DNA from: Dyella caseinilytica
GTDB taxonomy: Bacteria; Pseudomonadota; Gammaproteobacteria; Xanthomonadales; Rhodanobacteraceae
Assembly (NCBI RefSeq): GCF_016865235.1
Contig: NZ_CP064030.1
Coordinates: 2,170,001-2,234,000 of the forward strand
Direction: 5' to 3'
Length of the DNA: 64,000 bases
Each line of letters starts with the position of its first letter. Within the stretch, counting starts at the first letter, position 1. The notes beneath the pieces were generated by a model, which was not told where the DNA came from, ran no database searches, and saw only the letters and a program-made list of their open reading frames with translations. Below are positions 44,909 through 54,500 of this stretch, one piece after another. Position numbers and translations under genes: made by a program.

Positions 44909-47900
44909 GTGGCCCGTATCCAATCATCGACGGAAATTGCAGATAAGTTTCGTCGCAGATATGGACGGGCAACTTGCGCTAGCCTGACGTCGATATCCCC
45001 GGCGCTTGGTGGCCGGCGAGGACGCGGGTGGCGTCTGGCGCTCATTGGCTGGCTACTGCTGGGTTGGCTGATGTTGCCCCTGACGCTGTTCGCAACCCAA
45101 CTTCCGCTTACGGTCTACGATCAGAGCAGCGGCCTGACCAGCCTTTCGGTGGTTCGCATCTATCAGGATCGCGAGGGTTTTGTCTGGGCAGGTACGGAGA
45201 AGGGTCTGTATCGATTTGACGGCGTCGCCTTCAATCAGGTTGGTGCCGAGCAGGGCTTCCAGATTTCCGAAGTGATCAGTTTCGCGGAGGACACCAAGGG
45301 ACGTTTGTGGGTGGGATCTCGCGCGGGCCTGCAGTTGCGTGAGAACGAACGCTTCGGTTGGGTTCGTCCGCAGGACAAGCCATTAGTGACTGACCGGGGA
45401 CAGACGCTCGCCGCAGACGAAGACGCCGGCATGTGGCTGGTGAGTGGCAATCACCTGCTGCTGCTCACAGTAGACGCCCAGGGGCATTGGCGGGCCAGCT
45501 CACCTTTCAGCAATGAGCAACTACGCAATATCCCCGGGCTCAGCCAGGTCAACGCGGTATTTCATCGCTACGGCATTACCTGGTTCGGTTGCGGCACCGA
45601 GCTGTGCAGCCTGCGTGATGGACAATTGCACCGCTATGGTCCGGGAGCCAATGTTCCGGCGGACAAGTGGGTCGGATTCCTCGGCGCCAGTGACGGCAGC
45701 CTATGGGTGCGCGGCATCCATACCGTGCGGGTGTTGCCGCAAGGCGGTCATGCATTTATCGCGCGCGACATGCCGGCGAACAGCGCGGACGTAGCCGCCT
45801 CGAGCATCGACATCGTGCAGGACCGTGAAGGTCGTGTGCTGACCCGTAGTTCGCTTGGCTTGGCGCGCTGGAGTGGGCAGCGCTGGGAGTTGTTTGGTGC
45901 CGACGACGGTTTGCCCAAGGTGGGCGTGTCATCGTTGATCGTCGATCAGGACGACACAATATGGATCGGCACCTATGGTCGCGGCCTTCTGCACTGGAAC
46001 AGTCGTGACGCGGTGGAGAATTGGACGACGGCCCAGGGCTTGAGCGGTTCATTGATCTGGTCGATCACACGTGCGCGCTCAGGTTTGGTGTGGGTGGCTG
46101 ACGATCAAGGTGGAAGCGTGATTGCGTCATCCCAGGATCACGCTCAGATGTGGCCCATGACGGTGCCTCCTCCGCAGCAGACACGCACGTTGCTGGCTGC
46201 CGCGGACGGCTCAGTCTGGTGCTTCCTGTTCGACGGACGTGTATTGCGTTATGAGCCTGCGAGTGGCGCTACCCGCGTGATGGCGACGTTGCCTTTCCTT
46301 GTACGTGGTGCTTTCCAGGATAGTCACGGTCGATTCTGGGCTTACACCTTGGGCGGCCTGTACGGAGTCGATGTGCAACATGGCCAGGTGGAGAGGGCCG
46401 CGCCAGACCTGATTCCCACTTCGATGTGTTCGGATCTGGCGGAGGACGGCGATGGCCGTCTGTGGCTGGCTTGCAGCTCGGGATTGTTTCGCTATGCCGC
46501 CGGGCGCTGGAGCCGGGTGCGCGTCTTGCCGCAGGAGAGCCCGAGCGGATTCGAGAGCGTCCAGGTCACACCTGACGGACGGCTCTGGCTCAGTACGCTG
46601 CAGCCGGGTCTGTTGGTTGGCAACGTGAGCGATGCGGACAGCGTGAACCTGGCTTCCGTCGCTGATCCGCTGCTCGCCGATTCACGCGTGTACTTTTTGC
46701 GTACCGATCGTCGTGGGCGCTTATGGGTAGGCAGCAACAGCGGTGTGGACATGCTGGACGGGGAGCGCTGGACGCGCCTGGACATGCGCGACGGTTTGCT
46801 CTGGGACGAGACCAATCACGGCGCCTTCTACGCGGACGAGGACGGATCGGTATGGATAGGTACGCCGATCGGTCTCTCTCATTTGCTCAAGCCGGAGGAA
46901 TTGCTGGCACCGCGCCAGATTCATCCCAGGCTGGTATCGGCCCAGTACGGCACGCACGAACTTGACGGGCAGGGACCGCAGGTGGATTTCAGCTCGGGCA
47001 GCGCACTGGTGCTTCGCTTCGCGGTGCTTGGAAACAGTTCGGGCAGCCCGGTGCGCTTCCGCTATCGCCTGTCTGACATTGATAGCGACTGGGTGGAAGC
47101 GTCCTCGCGGGAGTTGCGTTACGCCTCGCTGCCGCCTGGAAGTTATCGCTTCGAGTTGCAGACCATCGATGAGAACCAGCGCCGCCTGTCGGCACCCATC
47201 AGCCTGACCTTCACGCTCAGTCCTCCGTGGTGGCGCAGCAACCTCGCTGGTGTGGCCGCTGTCTTATTGGCGCTGGCTGCGATTGTGCTGGCCTGGCGTT
47301 GGCGTGTGCGGCTTTTAGTGAGGCATGCCCAACGTTTGGAACAAGCTGTGGCGGTACGCACAGGACAACTGCAGAATGTCATGCGCGCACGCAGCATGTT
47401 GCTGGCGCGCATCAGCCACGATCTGCGTTCGCCGCTCAGCGGGATCATTGACAGTGTGCGTCGATGGCGCGGGGGAGATACGCAGCGCGACTACCCGGGT
47501 CTTATCGAAAGCAGCGTTCGCCAGCAACTGGACCTGATCGACGAACTGCTGGAATTTTCCCGAGACGAACTCGCCGATTTTGAGCTGGTCGAATCACCCG
47601 GCTACCTGCATGCCTTTTTGCAAGGTCTGGTCGAACATGCCGCATTGCACGCCGAGAAGCATCGCAATCGCTTTGAATACCGCTACGCCGAAAATCTGCC
47701 TGCACTGGTAAAGCTGGATTTCCGGCGGCTGCGCCAGGTGCTGATGAATCTGATCGGCAATGCCGCCAAGTTCACGAACGACGGCTACATCGTGTTCACG
47801 GTGACGGCGACACCGTTGCAACAGGGGAATGTGCAACTTCATTTCATGGTCGAGGACAGTGGCATCGGTATTGAGCCGTCTGATCGCGAACATCTGTCGC

Positions 47901-48505
47901 TGCCTTTTGCGCGCGGCAGTAATGCAGCGCCCTACAACGGCTATGGCTTGGGGCTAGCGATCGTCACGCAGATCCTGGAGCGCATGAAAAGCCGCCTGAC
48001 TATCGAGGCCGCCCCCAGCGGTGGCAGTCGCTTCGGTTTTTTGTTGGACGTGCCACTAGCCGAGGAGGACGAGCTTGAACAGGACCTGTTCGAAGACGAT
48101 GGCGTTTTGGGTGAGATCAACGCTGCGGGTCACACGATCATGGTGGTTGACGACCATGCGCAGGGCCGAGAAATGCTTTGCGATCTGCTGGATGGTTTTG
48201 GGTTCGAGAGCCTTTCCGCTGCCGATGGGGAGCAGGCACTCGCATTGCTGGGTCAGCAATCAGTCAGTTTGATCGTCACCGACCAAGTAATGCCAGGCAT
48301 GGGTGGTTGGGCGCTATTGCAGAGAGTGCGGCATCATTATCCCGAACTGCCTGTGCTGCTCTATTCGTCGCTGCCGCCTCGGCGTCCGGAAGGTTTCGAG
48401 GCGTTGGAGTTCGACGATGCGTTGCTTAAGCCGGCCAGCGGGAAGCAGTTGCTGGTTTGCATTAGTCATTTGCTTGGACAGCCGTCGGAGCTGAGTGCGT
48501 ATTGA
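44909..48505 (+). CDS. beta-propeller hybrid sensor histidine kinase with C-terminal receiver
   Basis: A 1198-residue inner-membrane sensor. Order: one N-terminal transmembrane helix (about 44-62), a periplasmic double beta-propeller with many reg_prop repeats (GFVWAGTEKGLYRFDG, GRLWVGSRAGLQL, TIWIGTYGRGLLHW, GRLWLACSSGLFRY, GSVWIGTPIGLSHL), a Y_Y_Y domain (FRYRLSDIDSDWVEAS..LPPGSYRFELQ), a second helix (about 777-800), HisKA with ISHDLRSPLSG (His near 836), HATPase (LIGNAAKFTNDG, GSGIGIEP-like DSGIGIEP, GYGLGLAIV), and a receiver (about 1075-1198; Asp in LIVTDQVMPGMGG). Such sensors commonly detect oligosaccharides. Unlike Bacteroides hybrid systems it lacks a fused AraC domain; the receiver-AraC protein at 49739 may be its partner. 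The start is GTG, with AAGG upstream. Confidence 0.9.
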   Translation: MARIQSSTEIADKFRRRYGRATCASLTSISPALGGRRGRGWRLALIGWLLLGWLMLPLTLFATQLPLTVYDQSSGLTSLSVVRIYQDREGFVWAGTEKGLYRFDGVAFNQVGAEQGFQISEVISFAEDTKGRLWVGSRAGLQLRENERFGWVRPQDKPLVTDRGQTLAADEDAGMWLVSGNHLLLLTVDAQGHWRASSPFSNEQLRNIPGLSQVNAVFHRYGITWFGCGTELCSLRDGQLHRYGPGANVPADKWVGFLGASDGSLWVRGIHTVRVLPQGGHAFIARDMPANSADVAASSIDIVQDREGRVLTRSSLGLARWSGQRWELFGADDGLPKVGVSSLIVDQDDTIWIGTYGRGLLHWNSRDAVENWTTAQGLSGSLIWSITRARSGLVWVADDQGGSVIASSQDHAQMWPMTVPPPQQTRTLLAAADGSVWCFLFDGRVLRYEPASGATRVMATLPFLVRGAFQDSHGRFWAYTLGGLYGVDVQHGQVERAAPDLIPTSMCSDLAEDGDGRLWLACSSGLFRYAAGRWSRVRVLPQESPSGFESVQVTPDGRLWLSTLQPGLLVGNVSDADSVNLASVADPLLADSRVYFLRTDRRGRLWVGSNSGVDMLDGERWTRLDMRDGLLWDETNHGAFYADEDGSVWIGTPIGLSHLLKPEELLAPRQIHPRLVSAQYGTHELDGQGPQVDFSSGSALVLRFAVLGNSSGSPVRFRYRLSDIDSDWVEASSRELRYASLPPGSYRFELQTIDENQRRLSAPISLTFTLSPPWWRSNLAGVAAVLLALAAIVLAWRWRVRLLVRHAQRLEQAVAVRTGQLQNVMRARSMLLARISHDLRSPLSGIIDSVRRWRGGDTQRDYPGLIESSVRQQLDLIDELLEFSRDELADFELVESPGYLHAFLQGLVEHAALHAEKHRNRFEYRYAENLPALVKLDFRRLRQVLMNLIGNAAKFTNDGYIVFTVTATPLQQGNVQLHFMVEDSGIGIEPSDREHLSLPFARGSNAAPYNGYGLGLAIVTQILERMKSRLTIEAAPSGGSRFGFLLDVPLAEEDELEQDLFEDDGVLGEINAAGHTIMVVDDHAQGREMLCDLLDGFGFESLSAADGEQALALLGQQSVSLIVTDQVMPGMGGWALLQRVRHHYPELPVLLYSSLPPRRPEGFEALEFDDALLKPASGKQLLVCISHLLGQPSELSAY

Positions 48506-48542
48506 GCTTTTTATCATTCACGGCAATGCTTCAGCTTTGCTG

Positions 48543-48573
48543 CCGTCATGTCCGCGAAAGCGGGAATGACGGC
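48543..48573. repeat. REP-like hairpin
   Basis: CCGTCATGTCCGC and GCGGGAATGACGG form a hairpin around GAAA, in the gap between the convergent hybrid kinase and LysR genes. It resembles one half of the element at 27855-27936 and may serve as a bidirectional transcription end. Confidence 0.75.
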
Positions 48574-48596
48574 ATCTCCTGACTCGGAGATCGCTT

Positions 48597-49553
48597 TCAA
48601 TCAAGCTTATTAACCGGGGTGATACCTGGCGCCTGTGAAAGCGCAAGATGCCGCCGCGCAAACTGCACGAAGCTCACGGCGGCCTGGCTCATCGCCCGTT
48701 CCTGTAAGGTCAGCGCATGCAATGGCAGCGACGGCGGATCGTGCGATTCGAATGCCGTGCGCAGGGAGCCTTCCTGGAGATCGGCGTAGCAGAGATAGAG
48801 GGGTAACTGCGCGTAGCCCATGCCGGCCCTGGCTGCTGCCAGCAACGTTGATGCATTGTTGCTAACGAAGCGTGGAGATGGCCGCCGGCGCGACGTGAGA
48901 GTCTGTTGCCGTGACGGTGTTGCGGCGACATGGCTAAGGTAATGCTGATCAGGTATCAAGTCCGGATGTTCCGGCAGGTCCGCTTGTGCCAGCAATCGAG
49001 GACTGGCCACCACCACGTGGCGCACGCTACCCAGTGCACGCGCGACGATATCGGCACTATCAGGTAGTGCGTCGTCCATGCAGAGCACGACGTCCGCGCG
49101 CTGTTCCAGCAAGGCACCGATGCCATCATCACTCTGTGTGGCGCTGATCCTGGTGTGCGGGCGCTGACGCGAAAATCCTTCCAGCATGCCCTCCAGCAAT
49201 GGCAACAATCGACTATCTGCATGGACGCGTACGTGGCCGCCGGGAGAGTCTTTTATTTCACTGGCGGCGGCTTCTGCGGCAGCTGCAGCTTCACGAATCA
49301 ATAAGGCGTGCCTATAAACTTGTTCTCCGACTGCTGTGACGGAGAAGCGGCGTGCATTTCGATGCAGGAGTTGCGCGCCCAACCGCTCCTCCAGTTCGAT
49401 GATCCGGCGGCTAAGTCTCGACTTGGTGGTGCCTGCGCGTTGCGCCGCGGCAGAGAAGCCGCCGGCTTCCACCACCAGCGTCAATAGATATAAGTCCACC
49501 AGATTGTCTGCGTTATCCACTTGCGGCCCCTGTCTTGCATTCACGTACGTCAC
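48597..49553 (-). CDS. LysR family transcriptional regulator
   Basis: A 318-residue regulator. The N-terminal winged helix-turn-helix (about 20-78) reads YLLTLVVEAGGFSAAAQRAG, then TTKSRLSRRIIELEERLGAQ and LLHRNARRFSVTAVGE. The substrate-binding domain (about 105-300) has GHVRVHADSRLLPLLEGMLE and LAAARAGMGYAQLPLYLC. The helix resembles the subgroup regulating quinone/drug or aldehyde oxidoreductase genes (AaeR/QseD-like), but the target is not evident. It is divergent from the receiver-AraC gene across about 185 bp, and one or both may be its target. Confidence 0.88.
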   Translation of the reverse strand: MTYVNARQGPQVDNADNLVDLYLLTLVVEAGGFSAAAQRAGTTKSRLSRRIIELEERLGAQLLHRNARRFSVTAVGEQVYRHALLIREAAAAAEAAASEIKDSPGGHVRVHADSRLLPLLEGMLEGFSRQRPHTRISATQSDDGIGALLEQRADVVLCMDDALPDSADIVARALGSVRHVVVASPRLLAQADLPEHPDLIPDQHYLSHVAATPSRQQTLTSRRRPSPRFVSNNASTLLAAARAGMGYAQLPLYLCYADLQEGSLRTAFESHDPPSLPLHALTLQERAMSQAAVSFVQFARRHLALSQAPGITPVNKLD

Positions 49554-49643
49554 GCCAGCCGGACCGATAAACGGTGGTAGCGCGAGGTGGCGAAAGCTTA
49601 GTCGCGCCCCACGGGACGATCTTTTGAAGGAACCGACGCGACC

Positions 49644-49671
49644 TTTGCAGGAGGGGAGCGTGACCTATAAT
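49644..49671 (+). promoter_or_regulatory. sigma-70-like promoter for the receiver-AraC gene
   Basis: A perfect -10 TATAAT (49666-49671) is preceded at 16 bp by TTTGCA (49644-49649, 4 of 6 matches to the -35 consensus). Transcription would start near 49678, downstream of the ATG at 49670, which supports the later start at 49739. Confidence 0.6.
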
Positions 49672-49738
49672 GCCCATTCACACAGCTGACGCACGCCGCA
49701 AAGGGCTTGCCGTGCGCCGGTCAGGGGGTGGCGGCACG

Positions 49739-50515
49739 ATGTTGGCGCAAAATCAACCACTTATTTTGGTTATTGATGATCGGCCCGAGGAAATTCGCGC
49801 GGTGACCGAGTTGTTTCGTAACGAGCAGTTACGCGTTAGCGTGGCCACCGATATGCGGCAAGGTTACGAGCGCGCTGTGGCACTGATGCCCGATCTGATC
49901 CTGTTGGACGTGCGAATGCCACATGTCGACGGCCTCGCCGGCTCTCGTCTGTTGAAGGAATCGCCGCGGACACGCGACATCCCCATCATCTTCCTTAGCT
50001 CTGCGGGTGCACAGGATGAGCGTCTGGAGGGGCTGCTGCACGGCGCTGTCGACTACGTACTCAAACCATGCCTGCCTGCCGAGGTGCTGGCGCGCGTGCG
50101 CATCCATCTGCGGCGGGCACCGCGTACCGTCGTGCCCGAACCATCTACGCCGCCGGCACTGCTCTCACCGGACGAGGTGATCCTGCGCGCGGCGATGCGC
50201 TTCATTGGCGCGAACCTCGCCAAGCTGCCGTCATTGGCCGAGATCGCGCATAAAGTGGGAACCCACGACAAGAAGCTCTCGGCCATTTTCCGCCAATACC
50301 TGGGTATGACGGTGTTCGCCTGGATCAGGGACGAGCGGCTGCGTCGTGGACGGGAGCTGTTGGCCGATTCGCGTATGAGCATGCAGGACGTCGCCGAGCA
50401 GGTCGGATTCCGCAGCGCCTGCAATTTCACCACGGCTTTCCGTGAGCGCATGGGGGTTACGCCGAGTGCCTTCCGGCAACGCCAGCGAGAGCGCAGCGTA
50501 GATACAGCCGATTGA
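49739..50515 (+). CDS. response regulator with receiver and AraC-type DNA-binding domains
   Basis: A 258-residue regulator. The receiver domain (about 8-125) has ILVIDDRPEE, phospho-acceptor Asp near 58 in LILLDVRMPHVDG, IIFLSSAGAQDE and DYVLKPC. An AraC-type helix-turn-helix pair (about 155-255) follows: LPSLAEIAHKVGTHDKKLSAI and MSMQDVAEQVGFRSACNFTT, then FRERMGVTPSAFR. This is the output arrangement fused to Bacteroides hybrid sensors, here as a separate protein. The start at 49739 (GGGGGTGG upstream) is preferred over ATG 49670, which overlaps the -10 box. Likely partner: the hybrid kinase at 44909. The next rightward gene is the TpsA adhesin, a possible target. Confidence 0.9.
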   Translation: MLAQNQPLILVIDDRPEEIRAVTELFRNEQLRVSVATDMRQGYERAVALMPDLILLDVRMPHVDGLAGSRLLKESPRTRDIPIIFLSSAGAQDERLEGLLHGAVDYVLKPCLPAEVLARVRIHLRRAPRTVVPEPSTPPALLSPDEVILRAAMRFIGANLAKLPSLAEIAHKVGTHDKKLSAIFRQYLGMTVFAWIRDERLRRGRELLADSRMSMQDVAEQVGFRSACNFTTAFRERMGVTPSAFRQRQRERSVDTAD

Positions 50516-50663
50516 GTGGCCACGTGATGCTGGAAGCGTGACCCAGGCGACAAAAAATATTCCGCCCGGCCGTCACCCGGCATCCGTTGCGGCAAAGCTT
50601 TGCATGCAAGGACTCATCACCCGTGCACGCTGCCATGGTTGTGGAAAGAGCGTGCTACCACGA

Positions 50664-50687
50664 GAAAAAAGCCGGGTACGCGGCTTT
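50664..50687 (-). terminator. intrinsic terminator on the minus strand with no gene ahead of it
   Basis: On the minus strand AAAGCCG, loop CGTACC, CGGCTTT is followed by further T residues (six T in all, then CTCG). The shape is that of a rho-independent terminator, yet no minus-strand gene is recognised upstream (towards 51504). It could end an unannotated small RNA. Confidence 0.5.
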
Positions 50688-51264
50688 GCCAAAATGATCT
50701 TTCGTCGCGCGCAGCATGACGCAATTTCCTGAGTTTGTGCCTTTGGTGTCAGCGTTTTCTCACCTAGCATACCCACACGCTAGTGGGTCCGGATAACGGA
50801 TTACGCGTCGTTTATCGAATAAAAAAGTCATGCTGTTGTCATTGGAATGGCATCTCGCATGGCGCGCCGTTCGGGTGGATATCCCGAACGGAGGGGGTCG
50901 TAACTTTCGCATCAATGACCAATCCACTCGCCATTACGCGGGCAGCGTGTCTGCCTGCCGCATGCATTGGGTGTGCGGGGGCTACGCGTGTCCGAGCTAT
51001 TCACCAGGGGGTGTTGGTAGTGGACAGGCGACATGACGTGAACTTCCAGGATCGTTCAAGGCGACGACGCTGATTGCGGCGACGCCCTCGGTGGCGTGCG
51101 CGAGCGCAGTCGCGTAGGTAATGCGGGTTTGGGGTAACTCCCAACACTTCGAAAGCATCACCGCACGGCTAGATCAATGACCGTCCGAAAGCGCCTGGGC
51201 GTTTTCGTGTCGTGTCTTGATGCGCGCGTCATTCGCTGTCGTGGCTGCTCGCTGGCCATTGATG

Positions 51265-51297
51265 GGGCAGAGGCGGTTATAGCGACCGCCTCTGCCC
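51265..51297. repeat. perfect 13-bp hairpin
   Basis: GGGCAGAGGCGGT (51265-51277) and ACCGCCTCTGCCC (51285-51297) are perfectly complementary around TATAGCG, 208 bp before tpsA. No T-tract follows on either strand, so it is not a standard terminator. It could be a structural element of the tpsA leader or a protein-binding palindrome. Confidence 0.6.
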
Positions 51298-51504
51298 AAT
51301 CATAGGAAAAGGCTTCCATCGCGCGATCTGACGGGCCAAGCGAGCGCTGGTCATTCCTATCGTTCACACATGTCGAAGTCGACGCGTGCAATGCCAATGC
51401 ATTGCATCGCTGTCGCACGCCACCACCCGCTCTGATGGTTCTGCATTGCCGGTACGAATGCGGCTTGACCTTGCAATTTATTTCTTTAAAGGCGCGTTGA
51501 ACTT

Positions 51505-54500
51505 ATGAACCACATCTACAGGTTGTGCTGGAACCGCTCCCTTTCCCAATGGGTGCCGGCCTCAGAACTGGCGCACACCACGCAAGTGGGTGGTGGCTCG
51601 CGCAAGCGCAGTGTGACGGGCCAGCGCAGCATGGCGCTCTCGCTGCTAGCCATGTCGCTGAGCATGGCCGGACTTGCACATGCAGGCGCTGCACCGACGG
51701 GTGGCCAAATCGTGTCGGGCTCCGGCCAGATCCAGCAGGTAGGTCATGTCACCACGATCCGGCAGGACAGTTCGACGCTGATGCTGAACTGGCAGAGCTT
51801 CAACGTTGGATCCGATCAGACGGTGGATTTCTTGCAGCCGGGCAGCAGTGCGATTGCCATCAATCGCATCTTCAGCAATACGCCCAGCGAGATCGATGGA
51901 CATCTCAATGCCAACGGTCAGGTATGGCTGATTAATCCGAACGGCGTATTGTTCGGTCAGAGTGCGCAAGTGAATGTCGGCAGCCTGGTGGCGTCGACGC
52001 TTGATTTTGATGACAGCACGCTCGACACCAACAATCGCAGCTTCAGCGGATCGGGCAAAGGCAGCATCGTCAATCGCGGAACTATCACCGCGGCCAATAG
52101 CGGCTATGTCGCCTTGCTCGGCAACCAGGTTTCCAACCAGGGCACCATCACCGCACAGCTCGGTACGGTGGCGCTGGCCGGCGGTAGTGCCGTCACGCTT
52201 ACCTTCACCGGCAGCCAGCTCGTGCATGTGCAAGTGGATCAGAGCACGCTCGACAATCTGGCTGAAAACCGTCAGTTGATCGTCGCCGACGGTGGTCGCG
52301 TGATCATGACCGCCGGAGCCAAGGATGCTTTGCTTGCCAGTGCGGTGAACAACACCGGTGTGGTGCAGGCGCAGACGGTGCAGAACCACGGCGGTACGAT
52401 CACGCTGTTAGGTGGCATGACGGCGGGGCAGGTGAACGTGGGCGGCACGCTGGATGCGAGCGCACCGAACGGCGGCAGCGGTGGCTCCATCGAAACTTCC
52501 GCCGCCAATTTCAATCTGGCGAACGATGCACATATTACCGCCGCCGCACCGCACGGGCAGGCGGGTACGTGGCTGGTCGATCCGACTGATCTCATCATCA
52601 GCAGCACCGATGCCACCACGATTTCCAACACGCTTCAGGGCGGTACCAGCGTTACCGAGCAGACCACGGCGAACACCGTAACCGGCGTCGGCACGCAAAG
52701 CGCTGGCCTGGGTGACATCACCCTGGCTGCGGGTGCGCAGGTGAGCTGGAGCAACCCGGCTAGCACGCTGGCGTTGGAGGCTTACAACGGCATCAACGTG
52801 AACGGGCAGATCAGTGGTTCCGGCAAGGTGTTTATGCAAGCCACAGGCACCAGTGGTGGTGGTATCACCATCGGCTCGGGTGGCTCGATCCAGGGCGGTG
52901 CTGGCGTCACGTTGGTGACGGCGACCAAGTTCGTCAATAACGGCAGCAGCACCGCCGTAAGTACTGGCACCTCGGTGCCGTGGCTCATCTATTCAGTCGA
53001 TCCGACCGAAGACACCACCGGCGGCCTTACGCCGAATTTCATTCAGTACAATGCGCCGTATCAGACCGCGCCCGCGGCATCGGGCAATGGCTTTCTCTAC
53101 AGTGGCGTGGCGCCCACACTCACGGTGACGGGCCTGAGTGGCAGCGTATCGAAAAGCTATGACGGCACCACCAACGCTACGCTCAGTGCATCGAATCTCA
53201 CCGACAGCGGGCTGATCAACGGCGACACCATCGCTTCGGCAACGGGCACGTACCAGTCGGCCAACGCCGGCTCGAACATTGGCGTGACCACACCCGGCAC
53301 CATCGGCGGTTATGCCATCACCACCTCCGCCGGCATTCCTGTCTATGGCTACAGTCTGTCCGGCACAGCCAGCGCAAATATCGGCACGATCAACCAGGCG
53401 GTATTGACGGCGACGATCGTCGGCGATCCTACCAAGGTCTACGACGGCACCACCACGGCGACGCTGAGTTCCTCCAACTACCAGCTCACAGGTTTCGCCA
53501 CGGGACAGGGCGCCACGGTAAACCAGCCCAGCTCTGTCGCTTATGCCGGCGCGGATGCCGGCTCGCAGCAGGTGAACGCGACGTTCACCATCACCAACTT
53601 CGTTGCCGGCTCCGGCACCAATCTTTCCAATTACGTGCTACCCACCTCTGCCAGCGGCATGGGCGCGATCACGCCGGCACCGGTACTGCTCAGCGGCCTG
53701 CTGGCCAATAACAAGGTCTACGACGGCACCGCCACGGATGTGCTGAACCTCAGCAACGTTGGCATCTACGGCGTGATCTCGGGGGATTCCAGCGACGTCA
53801 CGCTGAGCACCGCGGGTGGCACTGGCACCTTCGCCAGCACCAATGCTGGCAACAATATCGCGGTCAGCATCAGCGGCTTCACGCTTACCGGCAGCAAGGC
53901 TAGTGATTACGAGCTGATTGATCCGACCAATCTCACCGCGAACATCACGCAGAAAGCGCTGACCATCAACGGCGTGACGGCAACTGACAAAGTGTACGAC
54001 GGCACCACCTCCGATACCTTGAACGTCGGCAGCGCCACGCTCGATGGCGTGGTAGGCGGTGATAACGTTACATTGCTGACCAGTTCGGCCACCGGCAATT
54101 TCAGCCAGTCTGATGTGGGCAGCGATCTGGCCGTGACGGCGAGCGGCTTGAGTCTTGCCGGTTCGGCAGCAAGCAATTACACGCTGACAGAACCGACGGG
54201 TCTTACGGCCAGTATCACGCCACGGCCGTTGACCGTTTCGTTCAACGGCAGCCCTGCGAAGACCTATGACGGCACCGATGCGGCCACGTTGACGCAAAAC
54301 GATTTCAGCGTTACCGGCTTTGTGGGCACCCAGAGCGTCACGGTTTCGCAGAGTCCAGCGATTTATGCCTCGTCCAACGCCGGCACCAACATCGGCGTGA
54401 CGGCCACCTTGCAGCCATCGGATTTCACGGCCGGCTCGGGTACGTCGTTGTCCAACTACAGCTTTAACAGCATCGTGACAGGTACGGGCACGATCAATCC

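Larger units (their letters stand above)
50516..51504. other. 989-bp non-coding interval with several hairpins upstream of tpsA
   Basis: No open frame here has a recognisable product or good ribosome binding site. Stable inverted repeats are visible at 50668-50687, 50867-50891 (CCGTTCGGG/CCCGAACGG, perfect 9 bp), about 50939-50962, 51187-51208 (CGAAAGCGCC/GGCGTTTTCG) and 51265-51297. It may be a long structured leader for the adhesin gene, house a small RNA, or be a decayed gene. Confidence 0.5.

Noticed and set aside
50830..51036. 68-codon plus-strand frame upstream of tpsA
   Set aside because: It spans a perfect hairpin and its translation has no resemblance to any family I know.
50867..51297. 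A cyclic-di-GMP (GEMM) riboswitch before tpsA
   Set aside because: The hairpins do not show the conserved GEMM core sequences that I could recognise.
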